A stretch of DNA of 64,000 bases. It comes from an uncultured Bacteroides sp. (GTDB lineage Bacteria; Bacteroidota; Bacteroidia; Bacteroidales; Bacteroidaceae). Both the position numbers and the translations under genes were made by a program. The DNA is taken from positions 434,001 to 498,000 of the forward strand of contig NZ_OY762899.1 in assembly GCF_963666545.1 (NCBI RefSeq), written 5' to 3'. Positions within the stretch are counted from its first letter, which is position 1. Each line of letters opens with the position of its first letter. The notes below the pieces were generated by a model. The model was not told where the DNA came from. It did no database searches and was given only the letters and a program-made list of their open reading frames with translations. Shown here piece after piece: positions 1 to 8,981 of this stretch.

Positions 1-187
1 TGCAATACATTTCATAAGTTGCCAGTGTAACACCTATCATGGTGGCACCTCCCGTATCAACAGGATCATTGGAGAACCCTGTTTTTTTAGCCCTCTCAAA
101 TAGAGATTCGTTCAATTCCCCCACCTTGGCAATACACCCGGCTTCCCATCTTATTAAATGAGGGATGAGTTTTTCCACATTAGCCAT
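1..187 (-). CDS. Endolysin, GH108-type N-acetylmuramidase (3' part missing)
   Basis: The first 62 codons are visible. The start is ATG at 187-185, inside the last codons of the holin gene, so the two are translationally coupled. The segment FSNDPVDTGGATMIGVT matches the glycosyl hydrolase 108 core (catalytic Glu expected in the preceding RWEAG segment, substrate-cleft DPxDxGGAT). GH108 enzymes cut the beta-1,4 bond between MurNAc and GlcNAc in peptidoglycan at the end of the lytic cycle. The C-terminal peptidoglycan-binding part lies beyond position 1. Gene order coiled-coil/TM protein, holin, endolysin is a normal lysis cassette. Confidence 0.8.
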   Translation of the reverse strand, partial: MANVEKLIPHLIRWEAGCIAKVGELNESLFERAKKTGFSNDPVDTGGATMIGVTLATYEMYC

Positions 188-434
188 TTTCGCTTCCTTT
201 CTTCTCTTTAAGACCGGCAACACCCGTAATAATAAGTGCCGCAAGTGTTATATACCCTACATTATTAACGATGCATAGAGGAAGAGCAATGTTCATTCCC
301 TGGAAAGTAAACCATGCACCCGGTACAACGGCCGCAATTGTGGCCGCTGAATTTCTGATAATCTTTGCCACTCTTGGCGTTTCGGCCTTCCAACGACGTG
401 GTAGATCTTTGATAAAAGCAATAATCTTTTTCAT
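180..434 (-). CDS. Putative phage holin
   Basis: An 84-aa protein with a basic amphipathic N-terminus, two hydrophobic segments (about residues 28-50 and 58-73) and a charged C-terminal tail (KEKKGSENG). This is the size and topology of small holins that form the inner-membrane lesion releasing endolysin. It sits directly upstream of the endolysin gene and overlaps it by 8 nt, and directly downstream of a coiled-coil/TM protein. The family is not recognisable by motif; the call rests on topology and position. Confidence 0.7.
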   Translation of the reverse strand: MKKIIAFIKDLPRRWKAETPRVAKIIRNSAATIAAVVPGAWFTFQGMNIALPLCIVNNVGYITLAALIITGVAGLKEKKGSENG

Positions 435-435
435 C

Positions 436-687
436 TCATAAATATTTTTGAATTAAATACATCAAGATAGGAAGTACGACGCTTGCAATGCCTATTGCTT
501 TCCAAGACAGGACTTCAATCCTGGTAACCTTTCTCTCCAGTTCGGAGAATCTCTTAGCCATACCCTGTGCTCCAAGCGGGCTGCCTTCAAGTACTAGTTT
601 GACTTCTGATAAATCCTTTCTCAGGTCATTCATACCTTCGGCCAATCTGTCCATCTTCTTTTCTAAGTTTTCCTCCTTCTCTCCCAT
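436..687 (-). CDS. Coiled-coil protein with C-terminal membrane anchor, XhlA-like lysis accessory
   Basis: An 83-aa protein. Residues 1-55 are highly charged with heptad-like spacing (coiled coil). Residues 62-80 form one transmembrane helix, leaving a short KYL tail. The layout resembles haemolysin XhlA/holin-associated proteins that act with a holin. It is the first gene of the lysis unit: the late-promoter palindrome at 874-895 and its -7 box at 824-831 lie upstream, and the holin gene follows after 1 nt. Confidence 0.6.
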   Translation of the reverse strand: MGEKEENLEKKMDRLAEGMNDLRKDLSEVKLVLEGSPLGAQGMAKRFSELERKVTRIEVLSWKAIGIASVVLPILMYLIQKYL

Positions 688-823
688 TCTACAATCATTC
701 TAATGTTATTTTTATATTGGCAAATATAGAAAGTAGGGAATTGTTGCATGTTGTCGTTTTAATACAAAGAGTTGTCATTTTAGCAAAAACAACTGATACA
801 ACGCCTTACAGCAAATCCAGAAA

Positions 824-895
824 CAAAGTTAGGATAGATCACTGAGGGGTACCTTTTATATTTCAGTTGATACACGACATTACTTTGATTGTCGC
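824..895 (-). promoter_or_regulatory. Late promoter module L5 (lysis unit)
   Basis: Palindrome ACGACATT-ACTTTG-ATTGTCGC at 874-895. On the minus strand it is followed after 42 nt by TAACTTTG (831-824), a Bacteroidetes -7 box (TANNTTTG). No -33 TTTG is present. The same arrangement occurs at four other late units. A second possible -7 box (TATATTTG) lies nearer the gene at about 717-724. The 688-1032 interval otherwise holds only this control region and the phzF leader. Confidence 0.75.
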
Positions 896-1032
896 AAAAA
901 AGAAAAGAGAGCCATAATGCTCCACTGATTCAAATAAATTCAATACCATAAAAAAGATATAGACCACGATTATAAACACACAATAAAATTATATATTTGA
1001 GCTTCAAAATTCTTAATACAAATCACATAGAT

Positions 1033-1818
1033 ATGAAACAAAGAATATATCAGGTAGATGCTTTTACCAACAGGATCTTTGGTGGAAATCCTGCTGCAAT
1101 ATGCCCGTTAGGACAATGGCTTAGCGATGAAATTATGCAGAAAATAGCAATGGAAAACAACCTTGCTGAAACAGCTTTTTACGTTAAGAAAGGCGAGCAA
1201 TATGAAATCAGATGGTTTACACCTACTGTCGAGGTTGATTTATGCGGACACGCAACGCTTGCAAGTGCATTTGTTCTATTCAATTATGAAGACCATTTGG
1301 GGGATACAATCCATTTTCACTCACATAGAAGTGGCTCTCTGACTGTAACAAGGAATGATGAACATCTGACAATGAATTTCCCCCGTGATATATACGAAAG
1401 TATTGAACTGACTGAAAATATAACAGCAGGATTTAATATCAAGCCCCGTTTGGCATTCAAAGGTAAGACAGACTATTTACTAATATATGATACTGAGGAT
1501 GAAATAAAACATCTTTCCCCTAACTTAGAGATAATCTCAAAACTAGTGGGAAGAGGTGTTATTGTTTCGGCTAAAGGAGATAAAGTCGACTTCGTTTCAA
1601 GATTTTTTGCTCCCCAATCAGGGATAAATGAAGATCCGGTAACAGGCTCTGCCCATACTACCTTAACTCCTTTTTGGGCCAAGATTCTCAATAAAAAAGA
1701 GCTGACAGCCATACAGTTGTCTGAACGGACAGGTTTTTTGAATTGTAAATATCTGGATGATAGAGTTGAAATCAGTGGACAATGCAAATTGTATTTGTCT
1801 GGTGAAATAGAAATATGA
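1033..1818 (+). CDS. PhzF-family isomerase-like protein (prophage cargo)
   Basis: A 261-aa protein of the PhzF/DapF-like fold. The N-terminus QVDAFTNRIFGGNPAAICPL and the catalytic-Glu segment NNLAETAFY (Glu46) are typical, as are CGHATLAS near residue 74 and the C-terminal EDPVTGSAH. PhzF proteins isomerise small metabolites; outside phenazine producers the substrate is generally unknown. ATG at 1033 is preferred over an upstream TTG, because homology begins at MKQRIYQVDAF. It reads rightward against the leftward late genes and has its own -7 box (TATATTTG, 992-999) and terminator (1863-1900). That is the layout of a moron: an independently expressed cargo gene between lysis and tail modules. 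Phenazine synthesis is not implied. Confidence 0.85.
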   Translation: MKQRIYQVDAFTNRIFGGNPAAICPLGQWLSDEIMQKIAMENNLAETAFYVKKGEQYEIRWFTPTVEVDLCGHATLASAFVLFNYEDHLGDTIHFHSHRSGSLTVTRNDEHLTMNFPRDIYESIELTENITAGFNIKPRLAFKGKTDYLLIYDTEDEIKHLSPNLEIISKLVGRGVIVSAKGDKVDFVSRFFAPQSGINEDPVTGSAHTTLTPFWAKILNKKELTAIQLSERTGFLNCKYLDDRVEISGQCKLYLSGEIEI

Positions 1819-1862
1819 TTCATGAAGAGGTTTATCCAATCAGGAATTAAACGTGTATTTTT

Positions 1863-1900
1863 CTCTCCCGGCAATCTACGTGCCGAGAGAGATGCTATTT
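1863..1900 (+). terminator. Intrinsic terminator after phzF-like gene
   Basis: Stem CTCTC-C-CGGCA paired with TGCCG-A-GAGAG, loop ATCTACG, then a T-rich stretch (ATGCTATTTTTA) on the plus strand. It insulates the rightward cargo gene from the leftward tail genes. Confidence 0.7.
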
Positions 1901-1937
1901 TTACTTATCCCTCCAGAAATCATTTATTAGTCTGATA

Positions 1938-2261
1938 TTATTCTTTACTATCAGTCGTTAGACTTGCTTTAATTTCTGTAAGTACAGCTTCAAACACAGT
2001 AACATGCGGGGTAATATCCGTATCTTGCGGGAAAGAAAATTGTTTGTTCCCAGATTCCTGAAACATAAGCCCGGCATACTCTTCTCTCTCAACTGTCTGC
2101 TTGCCGGTAGAGGTCGTAACTTCTTCACCTGTCTTCTTATATACATTGCAATGCATTTTGATGAGATTTCCGTTATCGACATTATAATCGACTTTGTACT
2201 TGTACTCTCCGCTTTCGGTTGAACCCACTACTGCGGTACTTCTTGATTCTTCTGTAAACAT
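1938..2261 (-). CDS. Phage tail-region protein of unknown function
   Basis: A 107-aa acidic protein without recognisable family. It is predicted soluble, with alternating beta-rich segments (YKYKVDYNVDNG, KMHCNVYKK). It is the last gene of the fibre transcription unit, 5 nt after the 91-aa gene upstream. The position between tail fibre and lysis genes suggests a fibre assembly or virion accessory role, but this is inference only. Confidence 0.6.
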   Translation of the reverse strand: MFTEESRSTAVVGSTESGEYKYKVDYNVDNGNLIKMHCNVYKKTGEEVTTSTGKQTVEREEYAGLMFQESGNKQFSFPQDTDITPHVTVFEAVLTEIKASLTTDSKE

Positions 2262-2266
2262 GATCT

Positions 2267-2542
2267 TTATTTTTTAGGATTAATAATTTCATCTAGTACC
2301 GGGCATACTGATTCCTGCACGAAAGCAAGAAAGCCCTCACGGATGTATCTGTTAAGGATAGCCGCATGTCCCGCATCGACTTCAATCTCACCATCTTTAT
2401 AAATACTGCGGGCCAGTTCCAATTCGCCCAAATCAGCCGTCTTTTGATAGATCGCATTGCCTAGTTCCTTACTCAAATCAAGGGTACTCGTCTTTCCCTC
2501 GATGTTCTTTACTTCAATCTTTCTAAAATCAATCTTTTTCAT
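2267..2542 (-). CDS. Phage tail-region protein of unknown function
   Basis: A 91-aa protein. The N-terminus (KIDFRKIEVKNIEGK) is followed by helices (KELGNAIYQKTADLGELELARSIY) and it ends in IINPKK. Proteins of this length and sequence style sit just downstream of tail fibre genes in many Bacteroides siphophages, but no function is known to me. It lies 11 nt after the tail fibre gene and 5 nt before the 107-aa gene, so it is part of the same operon. Confidence 0.6.
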   Translation of the reverse strand: MKKIDFRKIEVKNIEGKTSTLDLSKELGNAIYQKTADLGELELARSIYKDGEIEVDAGHAAILNRYIREGFLAFVQESVCPVLDEIINPKK

Positions 2543-2553
2543 TCTATTTAGTA

Positions 2554-4602
2554 TTAACCATTAAAAGTATTGTATGTCCAATAAGTGCCATTATACATGA
2601 ATATGGCAAAACAACCCCTATTTAGTTGTACGCTTGTAGACCTTTCACGATACCAGTCTCCATCATTGATTATATAACTGCCATTTACCCATATTCTGCC
2701 GCCTCCGTTTTTTCTTATAAAATACATTTTGCCGATGCCGGGGTTAGATGGAAGAGTTAGAGTTATTTCACTATCTGCTTCTGATATGATGATGCCATCT
2801 GATACAGACAATGTTTGAGAAGTCCTAACCGTAAGTGTTCTTAGCCGCAATCCTGATATATATCCTGCTAAAATATTTATTGCGGTATTATCACTGTTTC
2901 CACTTACTTCAATCTGTAAACCGGGATTTGTGACATTCCAAGTACCCGTTGTTGCGCATTTAATTGTAATTTGACCTGCGGAAACCTCTGTTCTATTAAT
3001 ATATGAATAGCTGGGTTGTAAATTAGTGGAGTTAACAATCAAACCATTTTTATTCAGATATAAGAAAGGTGTTGCCGTAAGGATTAAACCCTGTGGACTA
3101 GTACACAGTCCGCCACTGTATATATATAAATCACCTATTCTTGCACCATCATTTACAGTAAGTTTACTAGTAGAAATATCCGTGGCGGCTATCTTAGTGG
3201 CTAAAAGCGATGTGGTCATTATAGTGTCCGCATCAATCAGAGATGTTTTGATATAACCGCCTTCAACAATTGTACTGTCAAGCTTGGCCAACGAAACGGC
3301 ACTGAGGTAAGCCAAACCACCCAAAGAGTTTTTTAAAGTGCTTAATCCGCTATTGGCTGTATCGGCACTAGACAAAGCACTGTTTGCCGTCGAGTTTGCC
3401 GTATTGGCCGTACCCTGTGCCGTGTTAGCGGCAGAGGCTGCACTGCTTGCCGTTGACTGAGCGGTAGTTATTCGCCCCTGTGAATCACTATCCAATGAGC
3501 TGAAAGTCACTTTCCCGGCAAAACTAAGTGCTTGACCGAACACGGATATGCCGCCAGATGTGATACTAATGCCTGCTTTTATTTCGCTTGTTGTCGGGCG
3601 AAGAGCGATGCTTGCATCCACATCTTCAGGAGCGGGTGTCCAATCGGTAGCCTTGTTGCCTTTTTCAAACTTTACTCCACAGACATACGCTTCATTGCCA
3701 TTAAGAATTCTACAGACCAATACATTTTTTACTTCGGTTATTGTCCCGGTTTTCCATGCAATCCAGACACGCTTCCAATCAGATGTTAACGTTGTGGCTA
3801 TTGATCCGTCGCCAGCTGTAGTTGAATTTCCTGCCGAATTATATCCGGAAACGGCACAGGAGGGATAAAAATAACTAACGAAACCACCAGTACCTTTGCA
3901 CCAAAAAGATAAAGTGTATTCCGTATTTGATTCAGGTGTTATAGCACCATACCATACGCAAATATCCGCATACATATCTCCTGAATAACTGCCATGAATA
4001 ATACTGAACCCGTTGTATGTATCCGATGTCAGCCATCCGATGCTCGAACTTCCACTAAAATCTTTTGTACCTTTTAGCAAGTTTCGTCCGCCAACCTGCA
4101 CACCATCCACTGCCGTTGTAATCTGACTTTTAACCGTCAGGTTAATAGCATCGGAAGTTATCTTCGCTTCGGCACTCGAAACCCTTGTGCTCAAAGCGTT
4201 CAAATCCGTTTTCTCGGCCTTGGCGGATATCAAAGCGGATTGTTGGGTGATCTTGCTCTCCGCACTCCCCACACGGGTTCCGAGGGCATTGAAATCTGTT
4301 TGCGAAACCTTGGCGTTAATACGGTCCGATAGTTGAGTGACATTCGAACTGAATGTGGAATTAGCCACATACTTTCCGGCGGCGTCATTAATGGCGTCCT
4401 GCTTGGCTTTCTCAATGGCAGCCTGCGCATCGCTCACAATCTCCCAAACCGTACCGCTCCATTTCTTTAATTGGTTGGGCGTAACGGATGTATCCACCCA
4501 CAACGTGACACCAGCCACAGGGTTCGACGGTGCCGTCAAACCCGTGGAAAGGTAATCATTGCTATCCAATAGCGTTATTTGTCCGGTGGCTACGTGTCTC
4601 AT
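2554..4602 (-). CDS. Tail fibre / receptor-binding protein
   Basis: A 682-aa protein. Residues 1-55 include VTLWVDTSVTPNQLKKWSGTVW, a short domain common at the head of Bacteroides phage fibres. Residues 60-165 carry repeated coiled-coil units (ALGTRVGSAESKITQQ, ALSTRVSSAEAKITSD). Residues 175-320 look like a carbohydrate-binding beta-sandwich (GGRNLLKGTKDFSG...TEYTLSFWCKG). Residues 375-430 are Ala/Ser/Thr-rich repeats (TAQSTASSAASAANTAQ). The C-terminal third is beta-rich and ends in a domain like those closing phage fibres. It probably contacts the host surface glycan. The start codon overlaps the upstream stop (TAATG). Confidence 0.85.
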   Translation of the reverse strand: MRHVATGQITLLDSNDYLSTGLTAPSNPVAGVTLWVDTSVTPNQLKKWSGTVWEIVSDAQAAIEKAKQDAINDAAGKYVANSTFSSNVTQLSDRINAKVSQTDFNALGTRVGSAESKITQQSALISAKAEKTDLNALSTRVSSAEAKITSDAINLTVKSQITTAVDGVQVGGRNLLKGTKDFSGSSSIGWLTSDTYNGFSIIHGSYSGDMYADICVWYGAITPESNTEYTLSFWCKGTGGFVSYFYPSCAVSGYNSAGNSTTAGDGSIATTLTSDWKRVWIAWKTGTITEVKNVLVCRILNGNEAYVCGVKFEKGNKATDWTPAPEDVDASIALRPTTSEIKAGISITSGGISVFGQALSFAGKVTFSSLDSDSQGRITTAQSTASSAASAANTAQGTANTANSTANSALSSADTANSGLSTLKNSLGGLAYLSAVSLAKLDSTIVEGGYIKTSLIDADTIMTTSLLATKIAATDISTSKLTVNDGARIGDLYIYSGGLCTSPQGLILTATPFLYLNKNGLIVNSTNLQPSYSYINRTEVSAGQITIKCATTGTWNVTNPGLQIEVSGNSDNTAINILAGYISGLRLRTLTVRTSQTLSVSDGIIISEADSEITLTLPSNPGIGKMYFIRKNGGGRIWVNGSYIINDGDWYRERSTSVQLNRGCFAIFMYNGTYWTYNTFNG

Positions 4603-6008
4603 TATGGTCGGTAAGCTTCACAAATAATACTTCCTTTTCCGTCTATCTCATCTCCGGTAACAGTGATATAATTAGCCGCTCCCGTGCCTGTGGTACTCTT
4701 CGTTCCGGCAGTGCTGCCCGTACCCGAACAAACATAGAGTTTGCCCCCGACAAATTCGCTCGCCACAATAGAGGCGGCGGGCCAAGGGGCGTTCAGGAAG
4801 GTGGAAACGGTTGCGGTTCTCAAAGTAAGATTGGAAACGGTCGTTCCGGAGGCAACTTCGTAGAACTTGGGAACTCCGCTCTTATTCACTATTTTAACCA
4901 TGTCCCCGGCAGCAAAAGTGATAGCCGCACCAGAATAGGAAATGACAGCTCCGGGGCCCGCCGTGTTGGCTGTGATGTCACGACCGCCGGCCGACGCTGT
5001 TCTGGTAGTGTCGATGAAACCGGCTCTGTTTCCGGGGGCCGCACCGTCGTAAAATGCCCACAAAAAAGCCCATGCCGCCGTGTCGGCAACGCTCAACAAA
5101 GACGAACCGCTATAAACCTGCGGATACAGGTTTGTAGAACCCACACCGTTTTGAAGCTTCTCGCCCGCCGTGGATATAAGCTTTATGTCGTAGGGGTCGG
5201 AAACATCGTACACCGTAAAATAGCACTGATAAATGTTGCCGTCGCTGTCCTTGGCCTCCGCCCTGAGAACCGCAATATCCGCCACGGCCGCCTCGCTGAC
5301 CACCAACGTGTTAAAAGTCGACCATGCGCCGGTGGCCGGAAGGTTCTTGCCGATATCAGAGGCTGTCCCTGCGGGTGCGGCCGTGGATGCGGTCGTTTTT
5401 AGTCCGTATTTGGCAGTCATCGAATTGATGATCTGAGCCGTGCCGTTCGCCTCATAGAATTTATAAGTGACGCCGGACGTGTCAACGCCCGCCGCACGCA
5501 TCAAATCAACACAGATAACCGCCGCATTCTTGGTCGCCGTTGCGGATTCCTCTATCACGCTTGTCCCACGTGGAAGAAGATACACGGCGTTGGTTCCCGT
5601 CTTTACCACGGATATGGAAATCTGCGCAATGATATGAGAAACCAGACCAGTGATAGGATCAGTATAGTCTCCTTCGAAATAGTAAATACGTTGTGGAGTT
5701 GTGGCAGGATCTAAGTTGGTGTTGATCGTATAGGTTTTGTTTGAACCGATGGACGTGTTCAGGTCGTTGGACCATTTCTTACCGGTTAGCTGATCCGTCA
5801 CGTCGGTGGCTTCGCTCGTGCCGCCGACATAGACCTTGGCAGTCAGAATATTGTTCGCCGTGGCCCAGTTGGGCACGGAGGTGATAGTGCTCTCATCTTT
5901 CGAATAAATTTGTTGCACACCGTTTGAAGCGGTGATAAATGCTGTGATAGGCCTCGCATCGTTGTTGTCTACGATGGTTATTTGACCGGTGGATACTAAA
6001 GCTCCCAT
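4602..6008 (-). CDS. Tail fibre/baseplate-associated protein with Ig-like domains
   Basis: A 468-aa, Ala/Thr/Ser-rich protein. The N-terminus (ALVSTGQITIVDNNDARPITAFI) is shared in style with the fibre downstream (ATGQITLLDSNDYLS), suggesting that both attach through a similar N-terminal peptide. The middle has segments such as VADIAVLRAEAKDSDGNIYQCYFTVYDVSDPYDIKLIS, reminiscent of Ig-like/cadherin beta-sandwiches in phage tail proteins. It has no enzymatic motif. It lies 16 nt after the hub gene. Base composition is more GC-rich around 4.7-5.5 kb than in flanking genes, compatible with module exchange. Confidence 0.75.
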   Translation of the reverse strand: MGALVSTGQITIVDNNDARPITAFITASNGVQQIYSKDESTITSVPNWATANNILTAKVYVGGTSEATDVTDQLTGKKWSNDLNTSIGSNKTYTINTNLDPATTPQRIYYFEGDYTDPITGLVSHIIAQISISVVKTGTNAVYLLPRGTSVIEESATATKNAAVICVDLMRAAGVDTSGVTYKFYEANGTAQIINSMTAKYGLKTTASTAAPAGTASDIGKNLPATGAWSTFNTLVVSEAAVADIAVLRAEAKDSDGNIYQCYFTVYDVSDPYDIKLISTAGEKLQNGVGSTNLYPQVYSGSSLLSVADTAAWAFLWAFYDGAAPGNRAGFIDTTRTASAGGRDITANTAGPGAVISYSGAAITFAAGDMVKIVNKSGVPKFYEVASGTTVSNLTLRTATVSTFLNAPWPAASIVASEFVGGKLYVCSGTGSTAGTKSTTGTGAANYITVTGDEIDGKGSIICEAYRP

Positions 6009-6024
6009 AATTTTAATTTATTAG

Positions 6025-8901
6025 TTAATTATCAATTGTAACATCGCATGAAAAAACAGCCTTGCTGTCCACATCCTCGCTTGTGATATTGATGATGTTC
6101 GAGCCATAGGTTGAATATTTGAGATTCCAAGAAGTGTCCTTCCCGGAATTGTTGCTTTTCCTTTTCCATTTAAAACAGGACTGATTGATCGTGTCCGTTA
6201 TGTCCGTGTTGCCTTTGTAAACCCTCGCCGTGAGCGTTGAATCTATCACGTCATTGCGGAAGGCCGTACCGTTGGAACTGCTTACCTCAATACGGTACGC
6301 CACATGAGTATCCGTATATGACTTAGTTTCGGTGATCGCCGAACTGATCTGTCCCGGTATGACGGAAAGCTCCGTTTTAACGGCACTTAGTTCATCCTCT
6401 ACCGATTTACCGTTACGTAAGACAAACAGCCCTTTGAGAAAGACATTCTGAGCATACAGGCCGTAACCGTTAGGTTGTAGATCAGAGGGAAAATCAGAAT
6501 CGATAATCCCGTCCAGGCAACCTAGTATTACTTTGGATTTACCTGTCAGATCGGTTGAGCTGACACCATCCAATACGGAGAAGCGGGGCTTACCATCTTC
6601 GGATGCGGTGAGATACAATACACCTTGTCGGGCCGTGTTCGTTTTGTTACCCATCTGCACAAGATCATCACCAACGGCCGGAACAACATTTTCCGGGAAC
6701 TCTGATTTAAGAATCAGGATTGTTTCACCGTTCACCGAATCAACGGGCACCCAGTAGTATTTTGCCCCTGTACTGCTGAACACTTGGCAGCGTACCAAAT
6801 CATCGGTAGCAAAAGTCATATCGCCTTCAATACTCAACACGTAATAAGTTGGTGAGCTTGTTGTTTCTGTTACAGACTTGATACGCCCATTTGCAGAAGA
6901 GACAACCAAACCGCCATTAACAGAGCGAACCTTGGAAACAATCAGTTCAAAGATGGTCATGGCTTTGCGAATGGTAACATTATCTACTTCCAAATTCCAA
7001 TCACCGTTCAGGGCTTTATAAAGCTTCATTCCTTCGCCCGTTATGCCGGGAACAAAAGATTCAGAGCTTACATAATCCTTCACAATCGTTTGGAACAAGG
7101 TCGCTACATTGGATACGTTCAGGTTGTATGTCTCTGCAAGCTTTTGAACGAGTAAGTTCAGCGTAGTGATTTTCTTGCTAACCGTTATATCATCTTCCGA
7201 TTTTAGACCTTTCTTGAAAGTGACTAATCCTTCTGCTGTGTCATCTTTTAGCCTGCTTAATGCTCTATCAGCCATTTCAGCTAAAGTACGCAAAGAAGAA
7301 AGCGTATTTCTATCACTAAAAACCGTACTATCATTACGACCGATTACGTACACTCCGCTTCCATCAGAACCAGTATAAGTCTGCCCCTTGTAGGTGACAG
7401 CATCCACTTTCTGTTCTATCTCAGACAGACGGGAGTAAGAAGCCGTTTCCCCGACTGTATAAGTTGGGTTGTTATGAGGGTAATCAAGGTTATACTCAAA
7501 GCCTATAATACGTGATACTCTACCTGCTTCAAAGTATGCGGGATTAATAAGATTTACTTTATCACCCACAGCAAAAATTCTTTGGGTACCGCCATTGTAC
7601 ATGTACTCAGAAGACATTTTGCAGTCGTATGTAGAAGGATCAATCTTTGTCTTCTCAACATAAGCCAGAGCTTTCTCTTTTAATTCCTGTTCGGCGGCAG
7701 GAGCCATCGTGTCAGATACTAAAGATGTGTCAAAGCCATAAAGAACGTAAGTATCTCCTATTTGGGGTTTTAACGTATCGTTAGGTAAATTGATGCCGTA
7801 ATCATCGTTTCTTACAATCTCAAACAACTGCTCTTCGGAACTCTTTGCATCGGGATTGAAAGTGACGGCAAAGTCCATTCCGTTAAGTGATCCACTGGAA
7901 AACACAATCCTTAATTCTACCCCAGAAAGAACATAGTCTTTGGAAAAGGTCAAACCTGAATCTTTGAACCTGTACGCATTCCACTTTTCTTTAGTAGTAC
8001 TGCCATCTGCGTTTTCGGTAGTATCGGTATATTCTTTGGTAGATATTTCCGATATGGTGCCCATTCTTCTAGGATAGACATCATCAAAAACAACTATATC
8101 CTCAACCGCTTCTTCGGTCGACATGTTCTCGTAAGCATCTATGTAGGGTGTACCTGACGGTAACATTAAGCGTTTCTGCACAACACCGTTTACCACAAGA
8201 TTTTCATCTATCGGCCTGTAATTAGTAGGAAGATTTCTAGTTGAACCGAAAGCATATATACGGGTTGCATAACTGGATTGGCTGTCACTTCTGGTCATTG
8301 AAGAAACATTCACCCCATATTCAAAATCTACAGGATCTCCATACTCGCAACGTCCAAAATGGATGATGTTATCCGTTATCCACCATTCACAGTCCCAAGT
8401 ATCGGCAAGGTTAGTAAGAGCATCAATGAGATTGGCATTATCATAAGATACAAGCTTCGCCGAGTTCTCTACAGTACTGTCTATTGAAAACTCGAAAGCT
8501 GTTCCTTTGTAAGTATATCCCAGAGTGGAAAGGTTTTTCAAAAACACGTTAAGATGAACGGCAAGGGTGGCTGTCAGGTTCCAGCTCGCTTCGCTTCCTC
8601 CAGTATCAGGAGTATAGAAGAACTTTTTATTCTTCCACTTCCAGTAATAGGCATCTAGGCGAAGCTCGTAATCATACCCTCCTGTAGAATCGTTTCGAGT
8701 TGGCTTGTATAAGTCAATTAACTCAAATAAGCCTATCTCACTATTATCTATTCCATCACCTAGTTTGAAGTACAAAGGGTTATCAAGTGAAAATTTCAGA
8801 GTGATGTAATCCTCCTTCATCAAAGTGAATTTTCTCTTTGATCCTCCATTTATGGATGTAGAGAGGCGTATATTGCCAGATATGTCTTTAATGTCTATCA
8901 T
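6025..8901 (-). CDS. Tail-associated hub / Tal-like baseplate protein
   Basis: A 958-aa protein. Residues 1-330 resemble the conserved hub domain of Tal/prophage endopeptidase tail proteins (IDIKDISGNIRLSTSINGG, then GYDYELRLDAYYWKWKNKKFFY, and a central WDCEWWITDNIIHFG). The remainder is a beta-rich, coiled-coil-containing extension (KSVEDELSAVKTELSVIPGQISSAITETKSYTDTHV) ending in an Ig-like unit (YRIEVSSSNGTAFRND...). In siphophages this protein caps the tail tube and mounts the fibres. The late promoter L4 lies just upstream. Its predicted transcript would begin almost at the ATG, so translation may be leaderless. Confidence 0.8.
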   Translation of the reverse strand: MIDIKDISGNIRLSTSINGGSKRKFTLMKEDYITLKFSLDNPLYFKLGDGIDNSEIGLFELIDLYKPTRNDSTGGYDYELRLDAYYWKWKNKKFFYTPDTGGSEASWNLTATLAVHLNVFLKNLSTLGYTYKGTAFEFSIDSTVENSAKLVSYDNANLIDALTNLADTWDCEWWITDNIIHFGRCEYGDPVDFEYGVNVSSMTRSDSQSSYATRIYAFGSTRNLPTNYRPIDENLVVNGVVQKRLMLPSGTPYIDAYENMSTEEAVEDIVVFDDVYPRRMGTISEISTKEYTDTTENADGSTTKEKWNAYRFKDSGLTFSKDYVLSGVELRIVFSSGSLNGMDFAVTFNPDAKSSEEQLFEIVRNDDYGINLPNDTLKPQIGDTYVLYGFDTSLVSDTMAPAAEQELKEKALAYVEKTKIDPSTYDCKMSSEYMYNGGTQRIFAVGDKVNLINPAYFEAGRVSRIIGFEYNLDYPHNNPTYTVGETASYSRLSEIEQKVDAVTYKGQTYTGSDGSGVYVIGRNDSTVFSDRNTLSSLRTLAEMADRALSRLKDDTAEGLVTFKKGLKSEDDITVSKKITTLNLLVQKLAETYNLNVSNVATLFQTIVKDYVSSESFVPGITGEGMKLYKALNGDWNLEVDNVTIRKAMTIFELIVSKVRSVNGGLVVSSANGRIKSVTETTSSPTYYVLSIEGDMTFATDDLVRCQVFSSTGAKYYWVPVDSVNGETILILKSEFPENVVPAVGDDLVQMGNKTNTARQGVLYLTASEDGKPRFSVLDGVSSTDLTGKSKVILGCLDGIIDSDFPSDLQPNGYGLYAQNVFLKGLFVLRNGKSVEDELSAVKTELSVIPGQISSAITETKSYTDTHVAYRIEVSSSNGTAFRNDVIDSTLTARVYKGNTDITDTINQSCFKWKRKSNNSGKDTSWNLKYSTYGSNIINITSEDVDSKAVFSCDVTIDN

Positions 8902-8906
8902 ACCCC

Positions 8907-8978
8907 CAAAGTTCGGGGATAAAAAAAAGAAGCCCTAAAACTCAGGACTTCCAAACACGACAATGAAAATATTGTCGT
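8907..8978 (-). promoter_or_regulatory. Late promoter module L4 (hub/fibre unit)
   Basis: Perfect palindrome ACGACAAT-GAAAAT-ATTGTCGT at 8957-8978. The -7 position 42 nt downstream on the minus strand holds GAACTTTG (8914-8907), one mismatch from TANNTTTG. The terminator of the previous unit occupies the 42-nt spacer. The predicted start of transcription falls within a few nt of the hub ATG (8901). Confidence 0.65.
8921..8951 (-). terminator. Intrinsic terminator after distal-tail gene
   Basis: On the minus strand GAAGTCCT pairs with AGGGCTTC (8 bp, one G-U) around a 7-nt loop, followed by eight T residues. It ends the single-gene distal-tail transcript. Confidence 0.8.
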
Positions 8979-8981
8979 AAA

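Noticed and set aside
748-775. Additional late palindrome near TTGTCGT...TTGTCAT
   Set aside because: The half-sites are in direct, not inverted, orientation and no -7 box lies at 42 nt.
4530-5402. Long rightward open frame of 290 aa
   Set aside because: It is the reverse of the GC-richer tail gene 4602-6008, with Arg/Gly/Ser-biased composition typical of antisense frames.
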